Source: Planctomycetota bacterium (GTDB taxonomy: Bacteria; Planctomycetota; UBA1135; UBA2386). Taken from it: DNA of 57,077 nt. Position numbers and translations under genes: made by a program. Under the pieces are notes generated by a model. The model worked only from the letters and a program-made list of their open reading frames with translations. It was not told where the DNA came from and made no database searches. This document shows positions 8,565-18,505 of the stretch, piece after piece. The stretch lies in assembly GCA_020849665.1 (NCBI GenBank), contig JADLFX010000048.1, forward strand, positions 1 through 57,077. Direction: 5' to 3'. Each line of letters begins with the position of its first letter. The first letter of the stretch is position 1.

Positions 8565-8725
8565 CTCTCCACGTCGGCGCCGGCGGTACGCAACCCCCCG
8601 TTGGGGCTGGGCGGCCAGGGCCAATCCTGGGCAGCCTCTGCACATGTCGATAGGACCGTGGAGAAGGGCACCCATCAATCAGGCGCCCAGGCTGCCCGTG
8701 GGTCGAGGACGCTGCGGCCCCTGAA

Positions 8726-9610
8726 TCAGCCTTCCAGGTCCTTGCCGAGACTCTTCAGGGCTTCGTAGATCCGCTCGAAGTCCTCACGCGGCCCCGTCTC
8801 GATCAGGATCTTCGAGCGCTTGCGCCCGTAGCGCACGTGGACCTTGGCGTTCAGCGCCTGGCCCAGGTTGGCCTCGAGTTCGTCTACCCACACGGGACGG
8901 CCTCGATCCTTGCGTTCGACCTTGGCTGGTCCGGCCTCCAGGGGAACGGCCGCGTTCACGCCCTGCACCAGCTCCTCCACCTGGCGGACGCTGAGCTTTT
9001 TGCGCAGGCACTCCTCGGCAACCCGGATCTGCTCGTCCGCATTCCTCAGCCCGAGGATCGCGCGGGCATGGCCCATGGTCAGTGTTCCACGTGAAACATG
9101 CGCCTGGACCTCTTCAGGCAGCTCCAAGAGGCGGATGAAGTTCGTGACCGTCGTGCGATCCAGCCCCACCTGACGCCCCACTTCCTCGGCGGAGCCCTTC
9201 ACGGCAGCCTGCAACTTCTGGAACGCCCGAGCCTTCTCGAGGGCCCCGAGGTCCGTCCGTTGCAGATTCTCCACCAGGCTGGCGACGGCCACTTGTTGGT
9301 CGGTCATCTCGCGGACCAGTGCGGGAATCCGCTCCAATCCGGCCAGCTTCGCGGCCCGCCAACGTCGCTCCCCGGCGATCAGTTCGAACCGGTCCTTCAC
9401 CTTGCGGACCAAGATCGGCTGGAGGATGCCGTTGCTGCGGACCGAGGCCGCGAGGGCCTGGAGCTCTGACTCCTCGAACTCCCTTCTCGGCTGGTGCGGA
9501 CTCGGCGCTACCGACCCCACCTCCAAGTGCTGGATCTCCTCGCCAGAGGTGTTGGCACCCTGCGAGGACAAGAAGAAATCGAGACCTCTACCGAGTCGAC
9601 GTTCGACCAT
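8726..9610 (-). CDS. parB: Chromosome-partitioning protein ParB
   Basis: ParB loads on parS and spreads as a CTP-dependent clamp during chromosome segregation. The 294-aa protein starts at ATG 9610 (VERRLGRGLDFFLS), preceded by GGGAGGT. Visible motifs: ELIAGERRWRAAKLAG (CTP-binding GERRxR), ENLQRTDLGALEKA, a helix-turn-helix (EEVGRQVGLDRTTVTNFIRL) and GTLTMGHARAIL. The C-terminal dimer domain is present. The gene overlaps the end of parA by 23 nt and contains its own parS site at 9083-9098. Upstream in-frame codons to 9688 lie inside parA and are not needed. Confidence 0.96.
   Translation of the reverse strand: MVERRLGRGLDFFLSSQGANTSGEEIQHLEVGSVAPSPHQPRREFEESELQALAASVRSNGILQPILVRKVKDRFELIAGERRWRAAKLAGLERIPALVREMTDQQVAVASLVENLQRTDLGALEKARAFQKLQAAVKGSAEEVGRQVGLDRTTVTNFIRLLELPEEVQAHVSRGTLTMGHARAILGLRNADEQIRVAEECLRKKLSVRQVEELVQGVNAAVPLEAGPAKVERKDRGRPVWVDELEANLGQALNAKVHVRYGRKRSKILIETGPREDFERIYEALKSLGKDLEG
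9083..9098 (+). promoter_or_regulatory. parS: parS centromere site inside parB
   Basis: TGTTCCACGTGAAACA matches the universal 16-bp parS palindrome TGTTTCACGTGAAACA at 15 of 16 positions. It sits within the parB coding sequence, a usual place for an origin-proximal parS. I saw no second copy while reading the rest of the window. Confidence 0.9.
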
Positions 9611-10337
9611 GCACCACCTCCCGAACGAAGTCTGCGTAGGCAAGCGCGCCTTTGCAGAACAGGTTGTACTCGAAGATCGTCTTGCCATGGCTGGCCGCCT
9701 CGACCAGCTGCATGTCGCGGAAGATCAACGACTCAAAGACTTTGGGACCGAGGTTCTGGCGCAGATCCTGCACCACATCCCTGGCGATCGGGTGCCTCTG
9801 GTCGACCATGGTCACCAGGACCCCCATCAGCTCGCCGTGCCCAGGAAACTGCGCCTGGGCCTGCTCCAGCGTGCGGAGCATCTGGCTCAACCCCTGCATC
9901 GCGAGGAACTCGGCCTGGACGGGGATCAGGACCTCCTGGCAGAGCTGGAGCCCGGCCCAGCCCCAATGGTCCATGCGGGGTGGGCAGTCGACGACCAGCC
10001 ATTCGAACCCACCCTTCTCGAGCTCTGCGCTGAGCCGAACGAGCCCTCTCGTGTCGAGCTTCGTGTCGGGGCCCAGATTCCGCGAGGAACCCGACGAGGG
10101 CAGGAGCCAGAGCTCACCGCTGACCCGGCGGAGGAGAGCGAAGACCCCCTCGGCACCAGACTCGCCCGCGGCCTCGTCCAGCCCCATCGACTGGATGGCC
10201 AGCGTCGCGTTTCCCTGGGGGTCGAGGTCGATGAGCGCGACGCGGCGACCTGAAAGCGCGAGCCCGTGCGCCAGGTGGATCGCGGTGGTCGTCTTGCCTA
10301 CGCCACCTTTCTGGTTCGCTACCGCCACGGACCGCAA
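9588..10337 (-). CDS. parA: Chromosome-partitioning ATPase ParA (Soj)
   Basis: The deviant Walker A KGGVGKTTT, LIDLDPQGNAT, VVDCPPRMD and the C-terminal FVREVV end identify a ParA/Soj ATPase that works with ParB. The frame is open to 10844, but the upstream residues are junk-like. The best start is TTG at 10337: GGAGG lies 9 nt before it and it gives the standard opening xRSVAVANQKGGVGKTT and a normal 249-aa length. An ATG at 10424 would add 29 residues without a ribosome-binding site. ParA is about 41 kb from dnaA, on the same side of the presumed origin. Confidence 0.93.
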   Translation of the reverse strand: MRSVAVANQKGGVGKTTTAIHLAHGLALSGRRVALIDLDPQGNATLAIQSMGLDEAAGESGAEGVFALLRRVSGELWLLPSSGSSRNLGPDTKLDTRGLVRLSAELEKGGFEWLVVDCPPRMDHWGWAGLQLCQEVLIPVQAEFLAMQGLSQMLRTLEQAQAQFPGHGELMGVLVTMVDQRHPIARDVVQDLRQNLGPKVFESLIFRDMQLVEAASHGKTIFEYNLFCKGALAYADFVREVVHGRTSTR

Positions 10338-10411
10338 GCGCGCATCCCTCCAAGCCAAGCGAGATCGCGCGGGATTGTGCCAGGAGGATGGGATCGGGGC
10401 GAGATCACACT

Positions 10412-10441
10412 TTGCGGTTTCCATCGCGGCGGGCTTATCCT
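10412..10441 (+). promoter_or_regulatory. Candidate leaderless promoter of the gene at 10449
   Basis: TTGCGG (10412-10417), an 18-nt spacer and TATCCT (10436-10441). Exactly 7 nt (CGCAGCG) separate the -10 from the ATG, so transcription would begin at or next to the start codon. No Shine-Dalgarno is visible, which fits a leaderless message. Confidence 0.5.
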
Positions 10442-10448
10442 CGCAGCG

Positions 10449-11114
10449 ATGCGCGGCGTGTGGACCGGTGTGACGCTCGAACTCCGTGCGCTGCCGCGGG
10501 CGCTGCACATCGCGCTTGCAGCGCTCACGGTGGTGTGGCTCCTCGTGGCACGCCTGCAGGAGCCCGCATTCGCTCGCAACCTCGGCCTGCCGCTCTCCAG
10601 GGCTGCTGCAGGCGCGATCCTGTGGGTTGGCCTCGTCCTCATGCCCCTGGTGTTCGCCACGAACACTGGGCCGGATGCCGAGGGCCTGGTTCCGCGCGCG
10701 CACCAGAGGCGACTCCGCGAGATTGCCGTAATATCTATTTCTACAATGTGTTACGGAGTCCTCTTCGCAGGCTTCACCCTGGCCACCTGTGCGGTGGTCG
10801 ACTTTATTACGCTTGGGCGAATGTTGACCATCCTGCCGCTCCAAGCCCTCCTCGCGGCGCTCCTCGTGCTGGCACCGCTCGCAACCCTGGGCCCCGGCCT
10901 CGCCGCCCTACGCTGGCGCACGCCCTACCTGCTCCTCGCGTGGCTCGTGGTCGCAGTGCTCCAGCTCGGCCGGCCCGAGTCCGAACTCCTGGTGCGTGCC
11001 GTGTCGGGCACATCCACCGCTCTGGATCCTCGCATGCTCATCTCCAGCGCGCTCTGGACCGGCGCGGGATTCGCACTCTCCGCAGGGCTCCTCGTATCCA
11101 AGCCCAGGACCTGA
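10449..11114 (+). CDS. Multi-pass membrane protein of unknown function (221 aa)
   Basis: The ATG at 10449 is chosen because the open frame upstream lies in the parA promoter region and a -10 element ends 7 nt before it. About six hydrophobic helices are visible (roughly residues 18-36, 51-69, 92-115, 122-150, 156-173, 198-217), with a short charged cytoplasmic loop (HQRRLREIA). No family is recognised. A short stretch near 10725-10755 uses AT-rich codons (GTA ATA TCT ATT TCT ACA) unlike the surroundings. The stop is 3 nt before the metallophosphoesterase start, so the two are one operon. Confidence 0.75.
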   Translation: MRGVWTGVTLELRALPRALHIALAALTVVWLLVARLQEPAFARNLGLPLSRAAAGAILWVGLVLMPLVFATNTGPDAEGLVPRAHQRRLREIAVISISTMCYGVLFAGFTLATCAVVDFITLGRMLTILPLQALLAALLVLAPLATLGPGLAALRWRTPYLLLAWLVVAVLQLGRPESELLVRAVSGTSTALDPRMLISSALWTGAGFALSAGLLVSKPRT

Positions 11115-11117
11115 TCC

Positions 11118-11855
11118 ATGCGCATCGCCATCCTCGGAGACGTGCACAGCAACCTCCCCGCTCTGCGGCGGGTGATCGACGCGGCGCGGCGCGAGTCGAT
11201 CGATCACTGGGTCCAGGTGGGGGACGTGGTCGGCTACGGCGCGGAGCCGCGCGAGTGCATCGACCTGCTCCGTTCGTTGGGCGCCACGGTGTGCATCGGC
11301 AACCACGACGCGGCGGTTCTGGGGATGCTCGACGCCTCGTACTTCAACCACTACGCGCGCGTGGCGATCGACTGGACCCGCTCCCAACTGCGCACGCAGG
11401 ACATCCAGTACCTGAAGTCCCTGCCCTTCGTGGTCGAACACCACGAGTACACGCTCACGCACGGCACGCTGCGCATGCCGGAACAGTTCGGCTACGTGCT
11501 CACGGTGGTGGAGGCGAAGGAGTCGCTGCGGCGGCAGAAGACCAGGATGGGCTTCGTGGGCCACTCCCACGTGCCCGCGGTGTACCTCGAGCGCACCGAT
11601 CACGCCGATCTCGACGCGATGTACGCCCCAGAACTCGAGACCTCCACCGAGCACTGCCACAAGGTGCTGATGAACGTGGGCAGCGTGGGCCAGCCACGCG
11701 ACGAGGACCCCCGCGCCGCATTCGCCATCTACGACACCGACCGGCAGCGCATCTGGATCAGGCGTGTCGAGTACGACATCGCCGCGGCCCAGCGCACCAT
11801 CCTCGCGGCCGGGCTCCCCGACGTGCTGGCACGCCGCCTCGACCTCGGCGTCTGA
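11118..11855 (+). CDS. Calcineurin-like metallophosphoesterase
   Basis: The 245-aa protein carries the full metallophosphoesterase set: GDVHSN (7-12), VGDVVGYG, GNHD, THG and GHSH, which bind two metal ions and hydrolyse phosphoesters. It belongs to the small YfcE/DR1281-like group with no signal peptide, so it is cytoplasmic; members act on cyclic nucleotides, nucleotides or phosphoproteins and the substrate cannot be inferred here. It is the second gene of a likely leaderless operon with the membrane protein upstream. Confidence 0.9.
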   Translation: MRIAILGDVHSNLPALRRVIDAARRESIDHWVQVGDVVGYGAEPRECIDLLRSLGATVCIGNHDAAVLGMLDASYFNHYARVAIDWTRSQLRTQDIQYLKSLPFVVEHHEYTLTHGTLRMPEQFGYVLTVVEAKESLRRQKTRMGFVGHSHVPAVYLERTDHADLDAMYAPELETSTEHCHKVLMNVGSVGQPRDEDPRAAFAIYDTDRQRIWIRRVEYDIAAAQRTILAAGLPDVLARRLDLGV

Positions 11856-11885
11856 CGCGCCCGCAGCGGGCCACCTGCGCCGCGC

Positions 11886-12602
11886 TCAGGCTCCCGCGAC
11901 GGCGCGCACCGAGTCCTCGAAGGCGCGCAGCGCCTCGGCCGCCTCGTCGGCCAGCGCGGGAGCCACGAGGCCGAGCAGGCAGCGGATCTGCTCCGGCGCG
12001 AGACCCTTGTCGAGATCGCCGTCCTCGCAGTCCGGGTGCAGGATCGGCTCCTCGTGCGCCCCAAGCGCGAGGGTGGGGAGGGCATCCTCGCTGACCGGCG
12101 CGCGCGCCTTCGCGAGCAGCTCGTGGAGGTTCACGCCGCGCAGGATGAGCAGCTCCCAGGGCTTGGTGTCGAGCCGGCGCGCGAAGAGCTCGTGCAGGGC
12201 GATCACGTGCCGGCACGGCGTGTCGACCGCCGCGCACGAACACGCCGCGCTCACGCGCCGGCGATCGGGGTAGATCGACTCCTTGGCGATGCGCGCCACC
12301 AGGCGGTCGAAGGAGCGCGGCACGCGGCCCTGACCGAGCGCCTCCATCATGCTCGCGGCGCGCCGCATGCCTCGCGCCACCTGTGGCCAGACCTTCACCG
12401 GCAAGGTCGGCACGTGCAGGTGCACCTCCTGGATCGAACCCATCGCGCCTTCCAGCTCGGCATGGATCCCGCCCGGCTGCACCCGCACCTGGCGCACCGA
12501 GCGCACCACCTCCAGCGCGCTCGCCAGACTCTGGTCGTCGACACCGCGCAGCTGGTCGCGGCGCCAGCGTTCGCCCAGCGTCATCGGCTTCTTGTCGCTC
12601 AC
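11886..12602 (-). CDS. SWIM zinc-finger protein, partner of the SNF2 helicase
   Basis: GTG at 12602 overlaps the helicase stop as GTGA and has GGAGG 7 nt upstream, giving 238 aa. The SWIM motif CSCAAVDTPCRH (CxCx6CxH, residues 121-132) is a zinc-binding DNA or protein interaction module. Bacterial SNF2 helicases of this type either carry a SWIM domain at the N-terminus or sit next to a separate SWIM gene; here it is split and coupled. The longer minus-strand frame reaching 14876 runs through the helicase in a wrong frame and is not a gene. Confidence 0.88.
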   Translation of the reverse strand: MSDKKPMTLGERWRRDQLRGVDDQSLASALEVVRSVRQVRVQPGGIHAELEGAMGSIQEVHLHVPTLPVKVWPQVARGMRRAASMMEALGQGRVPRSFDRLVARIAKESIYPDRRRVSAACSCAAVDTPCRHVIALHELFARRLDTKPWELLILRGVNLHELLAKARAPVSEDALPTLALGAHEEPILHPDCEDGDLDKGLAPEQIRCLLGLVAPALADEAAEALRAFEDSVRAVAGA

Positions 12603-15460
12603 GTCAACGCCTCCTTCCGATCCAGGATGATCAGGCGCCGCAGCTCGTCGTTGCTGAGCTCGGTGAGCCAGCTCTCGCCGGCGCCGAGCAGCGTGTTGGC
12701 GACCTCCCGCTTCTGCTCGAGCATGGCCTGGATGCGCTCCTCCAGGGTGCCGGTGCACACGAACTTGTGCACGAACACGTTGCGTTGCTGGCCGATGCGG
12801 AACGCCCGGTCGGTGGCCTGGTCTTCCACCGCCGGATTCCACCAGCGGTCGAAGTGGAACACGCGGTTGGCCATGGTGAGGTTGAGGCCCGTGCCACCGG
12901 CCTTGAGCGAGAGCACGAACACGCGCGGCGACTCCTCGGTCCCGGTCTGGAAGTGCGCCACCATGTTCTCGCGCTCCTTCTGCGGCACGCTGCCGTGCAG
13001 GAAGAGCACCGATTGCCCCAGCACGCCCTCCAGGTGCGCCTTGAGCAGGGACCCCATCTCCTTGAACTGCGTGAACACGAGGCAGCGATCGCCCTCCTCC
13101 AACGCCTCCTGGAGCATCTCGGTGAGCAGGTCGAGCTTGCCGGAGCGGCCCGGGAGGGGCGAGCCATCGCTCAGATAGTGCGCAGGATGGTTGCACACCT
13201 GCTTGAGGCGCAGGAGCGTGGTGAGGATCGCCCCGCGGCGCTGCATCGTCGCGCCGGCCCGCTCCACCTCGCTCAGGCCCTTGCGCACCACGGCCTCGTA
13301 CAGGATCGCCTGTTCGCGGCTCAGGCTGGCGGCCACCACCTGCTCGGACTTCTCCGGCAGGTCGCTGATGATCTCCGGGTCGGTCTTCAACCGGCGCAGC
13401 ACGAAGGGGCGCACGAGGCGAGCCAGGGTCGAGGCCGTACCACGGCTGCGCTGGCGCACGATCGGATGCTCGAGCGACTGCAAGAAGCTGGTCTTGCTGC
13501 CCAGCAGGCCCTCGTTCAGGAAGTCCATGATCGACCAGAGATCGAGCGGCCGGTTCTCCAGAGGCGTGCCGGTGAGCGCGAGACGGAAGTTGCCGCGCAG
13601 GCGCCGTGCCACGCGGGACTGCCGCGTGGTGGGGTTCTTGATGTTCTGCGCCTCGTCGAGCACCACGCCCTCGAACGGCGTCTCGGCCATGAACTCCTCG
13701 TCGCGCTGCAGCAGGTTGTAGCTGGTGAGCACGATGTCGGACTCGCGCAGTTCGGCGGCGAACTCCTCCTTGCCGCGCGGCCGTTCCTTGCCGTGATGCA
13801 TCACCACGCGCAGCTCCGGGGCGAACCGGTGCAGCTCGCGGCGCCAGTTGCCGAGCACGCTCACCGGGCACACGATCAGCACCGGGCCGCGGCGCTTGGG
13901 ATCGAGGCGCCAGTCGAGGAGCACGGCGATCGCCTGCACGGTCTTGCCCAGACCCATGTCGTCGGCGAGGCACGCGCCGAAGCCCTGATCGACCAGGAAG
14001 TACATCCACGCGTGGCCGCGCGCCTGGTAGGGGCGCAGGGAACCAAGGAAGCCGGGCGGCAGGACGCGGTCCTGCACCGCGCGCGCTTTGTCGAGGTTGT
14101 CGGCGAGCTTCTCCAGGCGCGGTCCCGCGTCCAGCGACTCCAGGGCCAGGCCGTGCAGGTGCGACGCTCCGCCGAGCTTGAGCCGCAGGGCCTCGAAGAA
14201 GGTCACCTTGGTGCCCTCGCCCTTCGCGCGCTTGGCGAACGCGGCCAGGGCGTCGCGGTCCTTGGGCGTGAGCAGCACCGGCCCCCGGTCCAGGAACACC
14301 ACCGGGGAGCGGGCGTGGACCAGCGCCTCGAACTCGCGATCCTGCAGCTCCTGGTCGCCCAGGGCGATGCGCCACTGGAACTCGAACCAGGGACGATTCA
14401 GCTCGGCCCCTCCCTTCTCGATCAGGCTGACCCGCGCGGCCAGCCGCTGCATGCGCTCCAGGCCGGGCAGGGAGATCTCGAAGCCTTCGCTCTCCAGGAG
14501 CGGGAGGTGATCGAGCACCTGGTCCAGCTCGGCCCGGTTCAGCGACGCGCGGCCGTCGCCCATGTTCATGGCCCGGCGCAACACGGGCACCTTGCGCGCC
14601 ACCTCCTCCAGGCCCTGCTCCAGCTCGTGCAGACCCTCGCGCGCCAGGCGGTCCTCGAAGAGCCGCTCCTGCATGCGCAGCTTCAACTCCTCCAACGGGA
14701 GGCGCACGGTGGAGCCGGGACGCGGGCGCACCAGCAGCTGGATGCCCCAGGGCATGCCCTCCTCGAGCTCCTTGTCCGGGGCCAGGATCTGCAGCACCGT
14801 CTGCGGGCGAGGACGCCAGAACTCGCGCGGCAGGGGCTCGGCTTCCGCGACCCCCGGCCGGAACGACGCGCCGCACGCGTCGACGGCGTGCTGCAGGAAG
14901 CTGACCACGAGGTTCCTTGCGGGCACCGCGTAGACGGGGTCGTCGGCGGTGGCGAAGCGCGCGGTCTGCAGGGCTTCGGGCGCGGTGTCGGCGAGGGCCG
15001 CGAGCGCCCGCGCCGCACGCTCGTCGTAGCGCGGGATGAAGTGGTAGAGCCCCTTGCGAGCCGGGGCATAGCTGCCGGCCCGGAGCATCCCCAGGGCGAG
15101 GCGGCTCAGGCCGCTCAGGAAGCGCAACGAGGGGCTCGCGCCGTCGCCGGGCAGCGAGGCCAGCACGTCGAGGGCAGCCGGGAGCGGCAGACCCAGGCCG
15201 GGGAGGCGCCAGAGTCCGGGCACCCAGCGGCGGGCGCGCAGGTGCGCCAGGGCCTCCTCGTCGTCGCTGCGCAGCGGATCGAGCGTGGCTTCATCGGTGG
15301 GCAGGAGCACCTCCAGTTCCACCGGCTCGAGACGGCCGAGGACCGGCTCCGGCAGGTGCTCCCGCACCGCCGGGGCGCCGCCCGGAGCGTAGAACGCGAC
15401 CCGGGACGCGCCGGACTGGCGGGCGTGCAGGTAGACGGCTTCGAGGGGGACGGGTGCCAA
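12599..15460 (-). CDS. SNF2/Rad54-like DNA-dependent ATPase
   Basis: The 953-aa protein has an N-terminal SNF2-associated region (about residues 200-460, DUF3670-like) and two RecA-like lobes: Walker A ADDMGLGKT (499-507), DEAQ box (602-605), ALTGTPLENRPLDLWSI, then the helicase C-lobe with LSLKAGGTGLNLTMANRV and ATDRAFRIGQ. Such enzymes translocate on duplex DNA and remodel protein-DNA complexes; the bacterial group is associated with transcription-complex recycling or DNA repair. The start is TTG at 15460 with no strong ribosome-binding site, so the true start may be a little downstream. It is coupled to the SWIM protein. Confidence 0.92.
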   Translation of the reverse strand: MAPVPLEAVYLHARQSGASRVAFYAPGGAPAVREHLPEPVLGRLEPVELEVLLPTDEATLDPLRSDDEEALAHLRARRWVPGLWRLPGLGLPLPAALDVLASLPGDGASPSLRFLSGLSRLALGMLRAGSYAPARKGLYHFIPRYDERAARALAALADTAPEALQTARFATADDPVYAVPARNLVVSFLQHAVDACGASFRPGVAEAEPLPREFWRPRPQTVLQILAPDKELEEGMPWGIQLLVRPRPGSTVRLPLEELKLRMQERLFEDRLAREGLHELEQGLEEVARKVPVLRRAMNMGDGRASLNRAELDQVLDHLPLLESEGFEISLPGLERMQRLAARVSLIEKGGAELNRPWFEFQWRIALGDQELQDREFEALVHARSPVVFLDRGPVLLTPKDRDALAAFAKRAKGEGTKVTFFEALRLKLGGASHLHGLALESLDAGPRLEKLADNLDKARAVQDRVLPPGFLGSLRPYQARGHAWMYFLVDQGFGACLADDMGLGKTVQAIAVLLDWRLDPKRRGPVLIVCPVSVLGNWRRELHRFAPELRVVMHHGKERPRGKEEFAAELRESDIVLTSYNLLQRDEEFMAETPFEGVVLDEAQNIKNPTTRQSRVARRLRGNFRLALTGTPLENRPLDLWSIMDFLNEGLLGSKTSFLQSLEHPIVRQRSRGTASTLARLVRPFVLRRLKTDPEIISDLPEKSEQVVAASLSREQAILYEAVVRKGLSEVERAGATMQRRGAILTTLLRLKQVCNHPAHYLSDGSPLPGRSGKLDLLTEMLQEALEEGDRCLVFTQFKEMGSLLKAHLEGVLGQSVLFLHGSVPQKERENMVAHFQTGTEESPRVFVLSLKAGGTGLNLTMANRVFHFDRWWNPAVEDQATDRAFRIGQQRNVFVHKFVCTGTLEERIQAMLEQKREVANTLLGAGESWLTELSNDELRRLIILDRKEALT

Positions 15461-15593
15461 AGGAGGAAGCCGGCGATTCTCGCGGAAAGCCGGGCGACGC
15501 GCACGCCGCCGGAGCCCCGGAACATGGATCTCTTCGTGCCGCGCACGCCGCCGTTCCAGGCGGGGCCGCGGTGGCGGCCGGAGGCAGGGGCCC

Positions 15594-15613
15594 GGGTCCG
15601 GCAGCCCGGACCC
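15594..15613 (-). terminator. Hairpin terminating the respiratory operon
   Basis: A perfect 8-bp stem, GGGTCCGG / CCGGACCC around a CAGC loop, lies 70 nt beyond the coxD stop on the minus strand. No T tract follows, so it is a plausible but imperfect intrinsic terminator. Confidence 0.45.
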
Positions 15614-15682
15614 ACCCCGGGGACGGTCAGGAGGGCTGCGACCCGGCGGGTTCCAGGCGCTGCCGAGCGCCCGGACCGCAGG

Positions 15683-16120
15683 TCACTCGTGCTTGTGCTC
15701 CTTCGTCCGCGGCGTCTTCCACAGGTAGTGGGTGTCCGGCTCCGCGATCGGCGCCCGTTTCGCGTGGATCGGGTTCACGGCCTTGCGGGTCGAGAAGTCG
15801 GTGAGCGTGAACACGAAGAGCAGCGCCAGGAACGCGAACGAGCTCAGGATGAAGATGTTGTTGATCGCCGTGTCGTAGCGCAGGTGCATGAAGAAGGTCA
15901 TGACCAGCGCCGCCTTCACCGCGGCGACCAGCATGGCGATCACCATGTTGGCGCTGCCGAAATCGACTTGAGACACGCCGACGGTGATGATGGTGAGGAT
16001 GACCAGGGTGAGGAACACCTTGGTCAGGATCGCGACGGTCGAGACGTGATGGTGGGTGACCAGCACGGGGGCCCCGGGGGCGTGACCGTGGGCCTCGGCG
16101 TGTGCGGAATGCGCGCTCAT
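15683..16120 (-). CDS. coxD: Cytochrome c oxidase subunit IV (caa3 type)
   Basis: The 145-aa protein has a His-rich N-terminus, three membrane helices (about residues 29-50, 57-78, 86-108) and a hydrophilic tail. The LVMTFFMHLRYD segment is typical of prokaryotic subunit IV (COX4/CtaF), a small stabilising subunit of caa3 oxidases. It is the last gene of the respiratory operon, 1 nt after coxC. The N-terminal run HAEAHGHAPG and HHH near residue 25 are part of a His-rich feature shared with other subunits of this operon. Confidence 0.9.
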   Translation of the reverse strand: MSAHSAHAEAHGHAPGAPVLVTHHHVSTVAILTKVFLTLVILTIITVGVSQVDFGSANMVIAMLVAAVKAALVMTFFMHLRYDTAINNIFILSSFAFLALLFVFTLTDFSTRKAVNPIHAKRAPIAEPDTHYLWKTPRTKEHKHE

Positions 16121-16121
16121 C

Positions 16122-16847
16122 TCACGGCACCAGATAGAGCAAGGGGAAGAGGAAGATCCAGATGAGGTCGACGAGGTGCCAGTACAGGCCCACGAGGTCG
16201 ACCGGCAGGTAGTAGCCGCCGTAGAAGCGGCCCTTCGCCCCGCCCTTCATCACCCAGAGGATCAGGAGCATGCCGATCAGCACGTGGAGGCCGTGGATCG
16301 CGGTCATGGTCCAGTAGAAGTTGAAGAAGAGGTGGCCGTTCTCCACCCCGGCCATGACGTGGTCGTGGTCGCTGAACCAGCGTGCCGGCACAAGGCCGTG
16401 GCTGACCTTGGCGGCGTACTCGAAGTACTTGACCACCAGGAAGCCCAGCCCGCAGAGCACGGTGATGCCCAGCATCTTCTGCATCAACGCCTTCTGGCTG
16501 AGCTGCGCCGCGCGCACGCCCATGGCCATCGTGTACGACGAGAAGAGCAGGATGAGCGTGTTGAGCGCGCCCAGCCGCCAGTTGAGCTGGTGGCCGCCGA
16601 CCTTGAAGGTCTCCGGATAGACGCCGTGGTAGTAGAAGTACGCGGCGAAGAGCCCGCCGAAGAGCAGGACTTCGGTGGCCAGGAAGAGCCACATCGCCAG
16701 CTTGTCGGCCGAGAACTCGGCCTCGGCCGTGTCGAAGTGGTGCGCGACGACGTGCGGGACGAAGCCCGGCGGGGCCGGAACCACCACGCCGTGGTGGTGC
16801 GCGTCATGACCGGCGCCGTGGCCGCCCGCTTCTTGGGGAGTGTGCAT
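16122..16847 (-). CDS. coxC: Cytochrome c oxidase subunit III
   Basis: This 241-aa protein is a five-helix form of COX3: KLAMWLFLATEVLLFGGLFA, RLGALNTLILLFSSYTMAM, YWTMTAIHGLHVLIGM and YWHLVDLIWIFLFPLLYL are diagnostic. Subunit III supports proton uptake and stability of subunit I. The first 20 residues are His-rich (GAGHDAHHHG). It lies between coxA and coxD with gaps of 1 nt, so translation is tightly coupled. Confidence 0.95.
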   Translation of the reverse strand: MHTPQEAGGHGAGHDAHHHGVVVPAPPGFVPHVVAHHFDTAEAEFSADKLAMWLFLATEVLLFGGLFAAYFYYHGVYPETFKVGGHQLNWRLGALNTLILLFSSYTMAMGVRAAQLSQKALMQKMLGITVLCGLGFLVVKYFEYAAKVSHGLVPARWFSDHDHVMAGVENGHLFFNFYWTMTAIHGLHVLIGMLLILWVMKGGAKGRFYGGYYLPVDLVGLYWHLVDLIWIFLFPLLYLVP

Positions 16848-16848
16848 C

Positions 16849-18486
<1,638 letters not shown>

Positions 18487-18505
18487 CGGTGGTCCTCGCG
18501 CACGC

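Noticed and set aside
8629..8697. Inverted repeat GGGCAGCCT / AGGCTGCCC between the cyclophilin and parB genes as a terminator
   Set aside because: The arms are perfect but 51 nt apart, too far for a normal terminator hairpin.
11886..15460. SNF2 helicase and SWIM protein as a defence system
   Set aside because: No methylase, nuclease or other defence partner is adjacent, and neighbours are core genes; the pair fits the common housekeeping SNF2 group.
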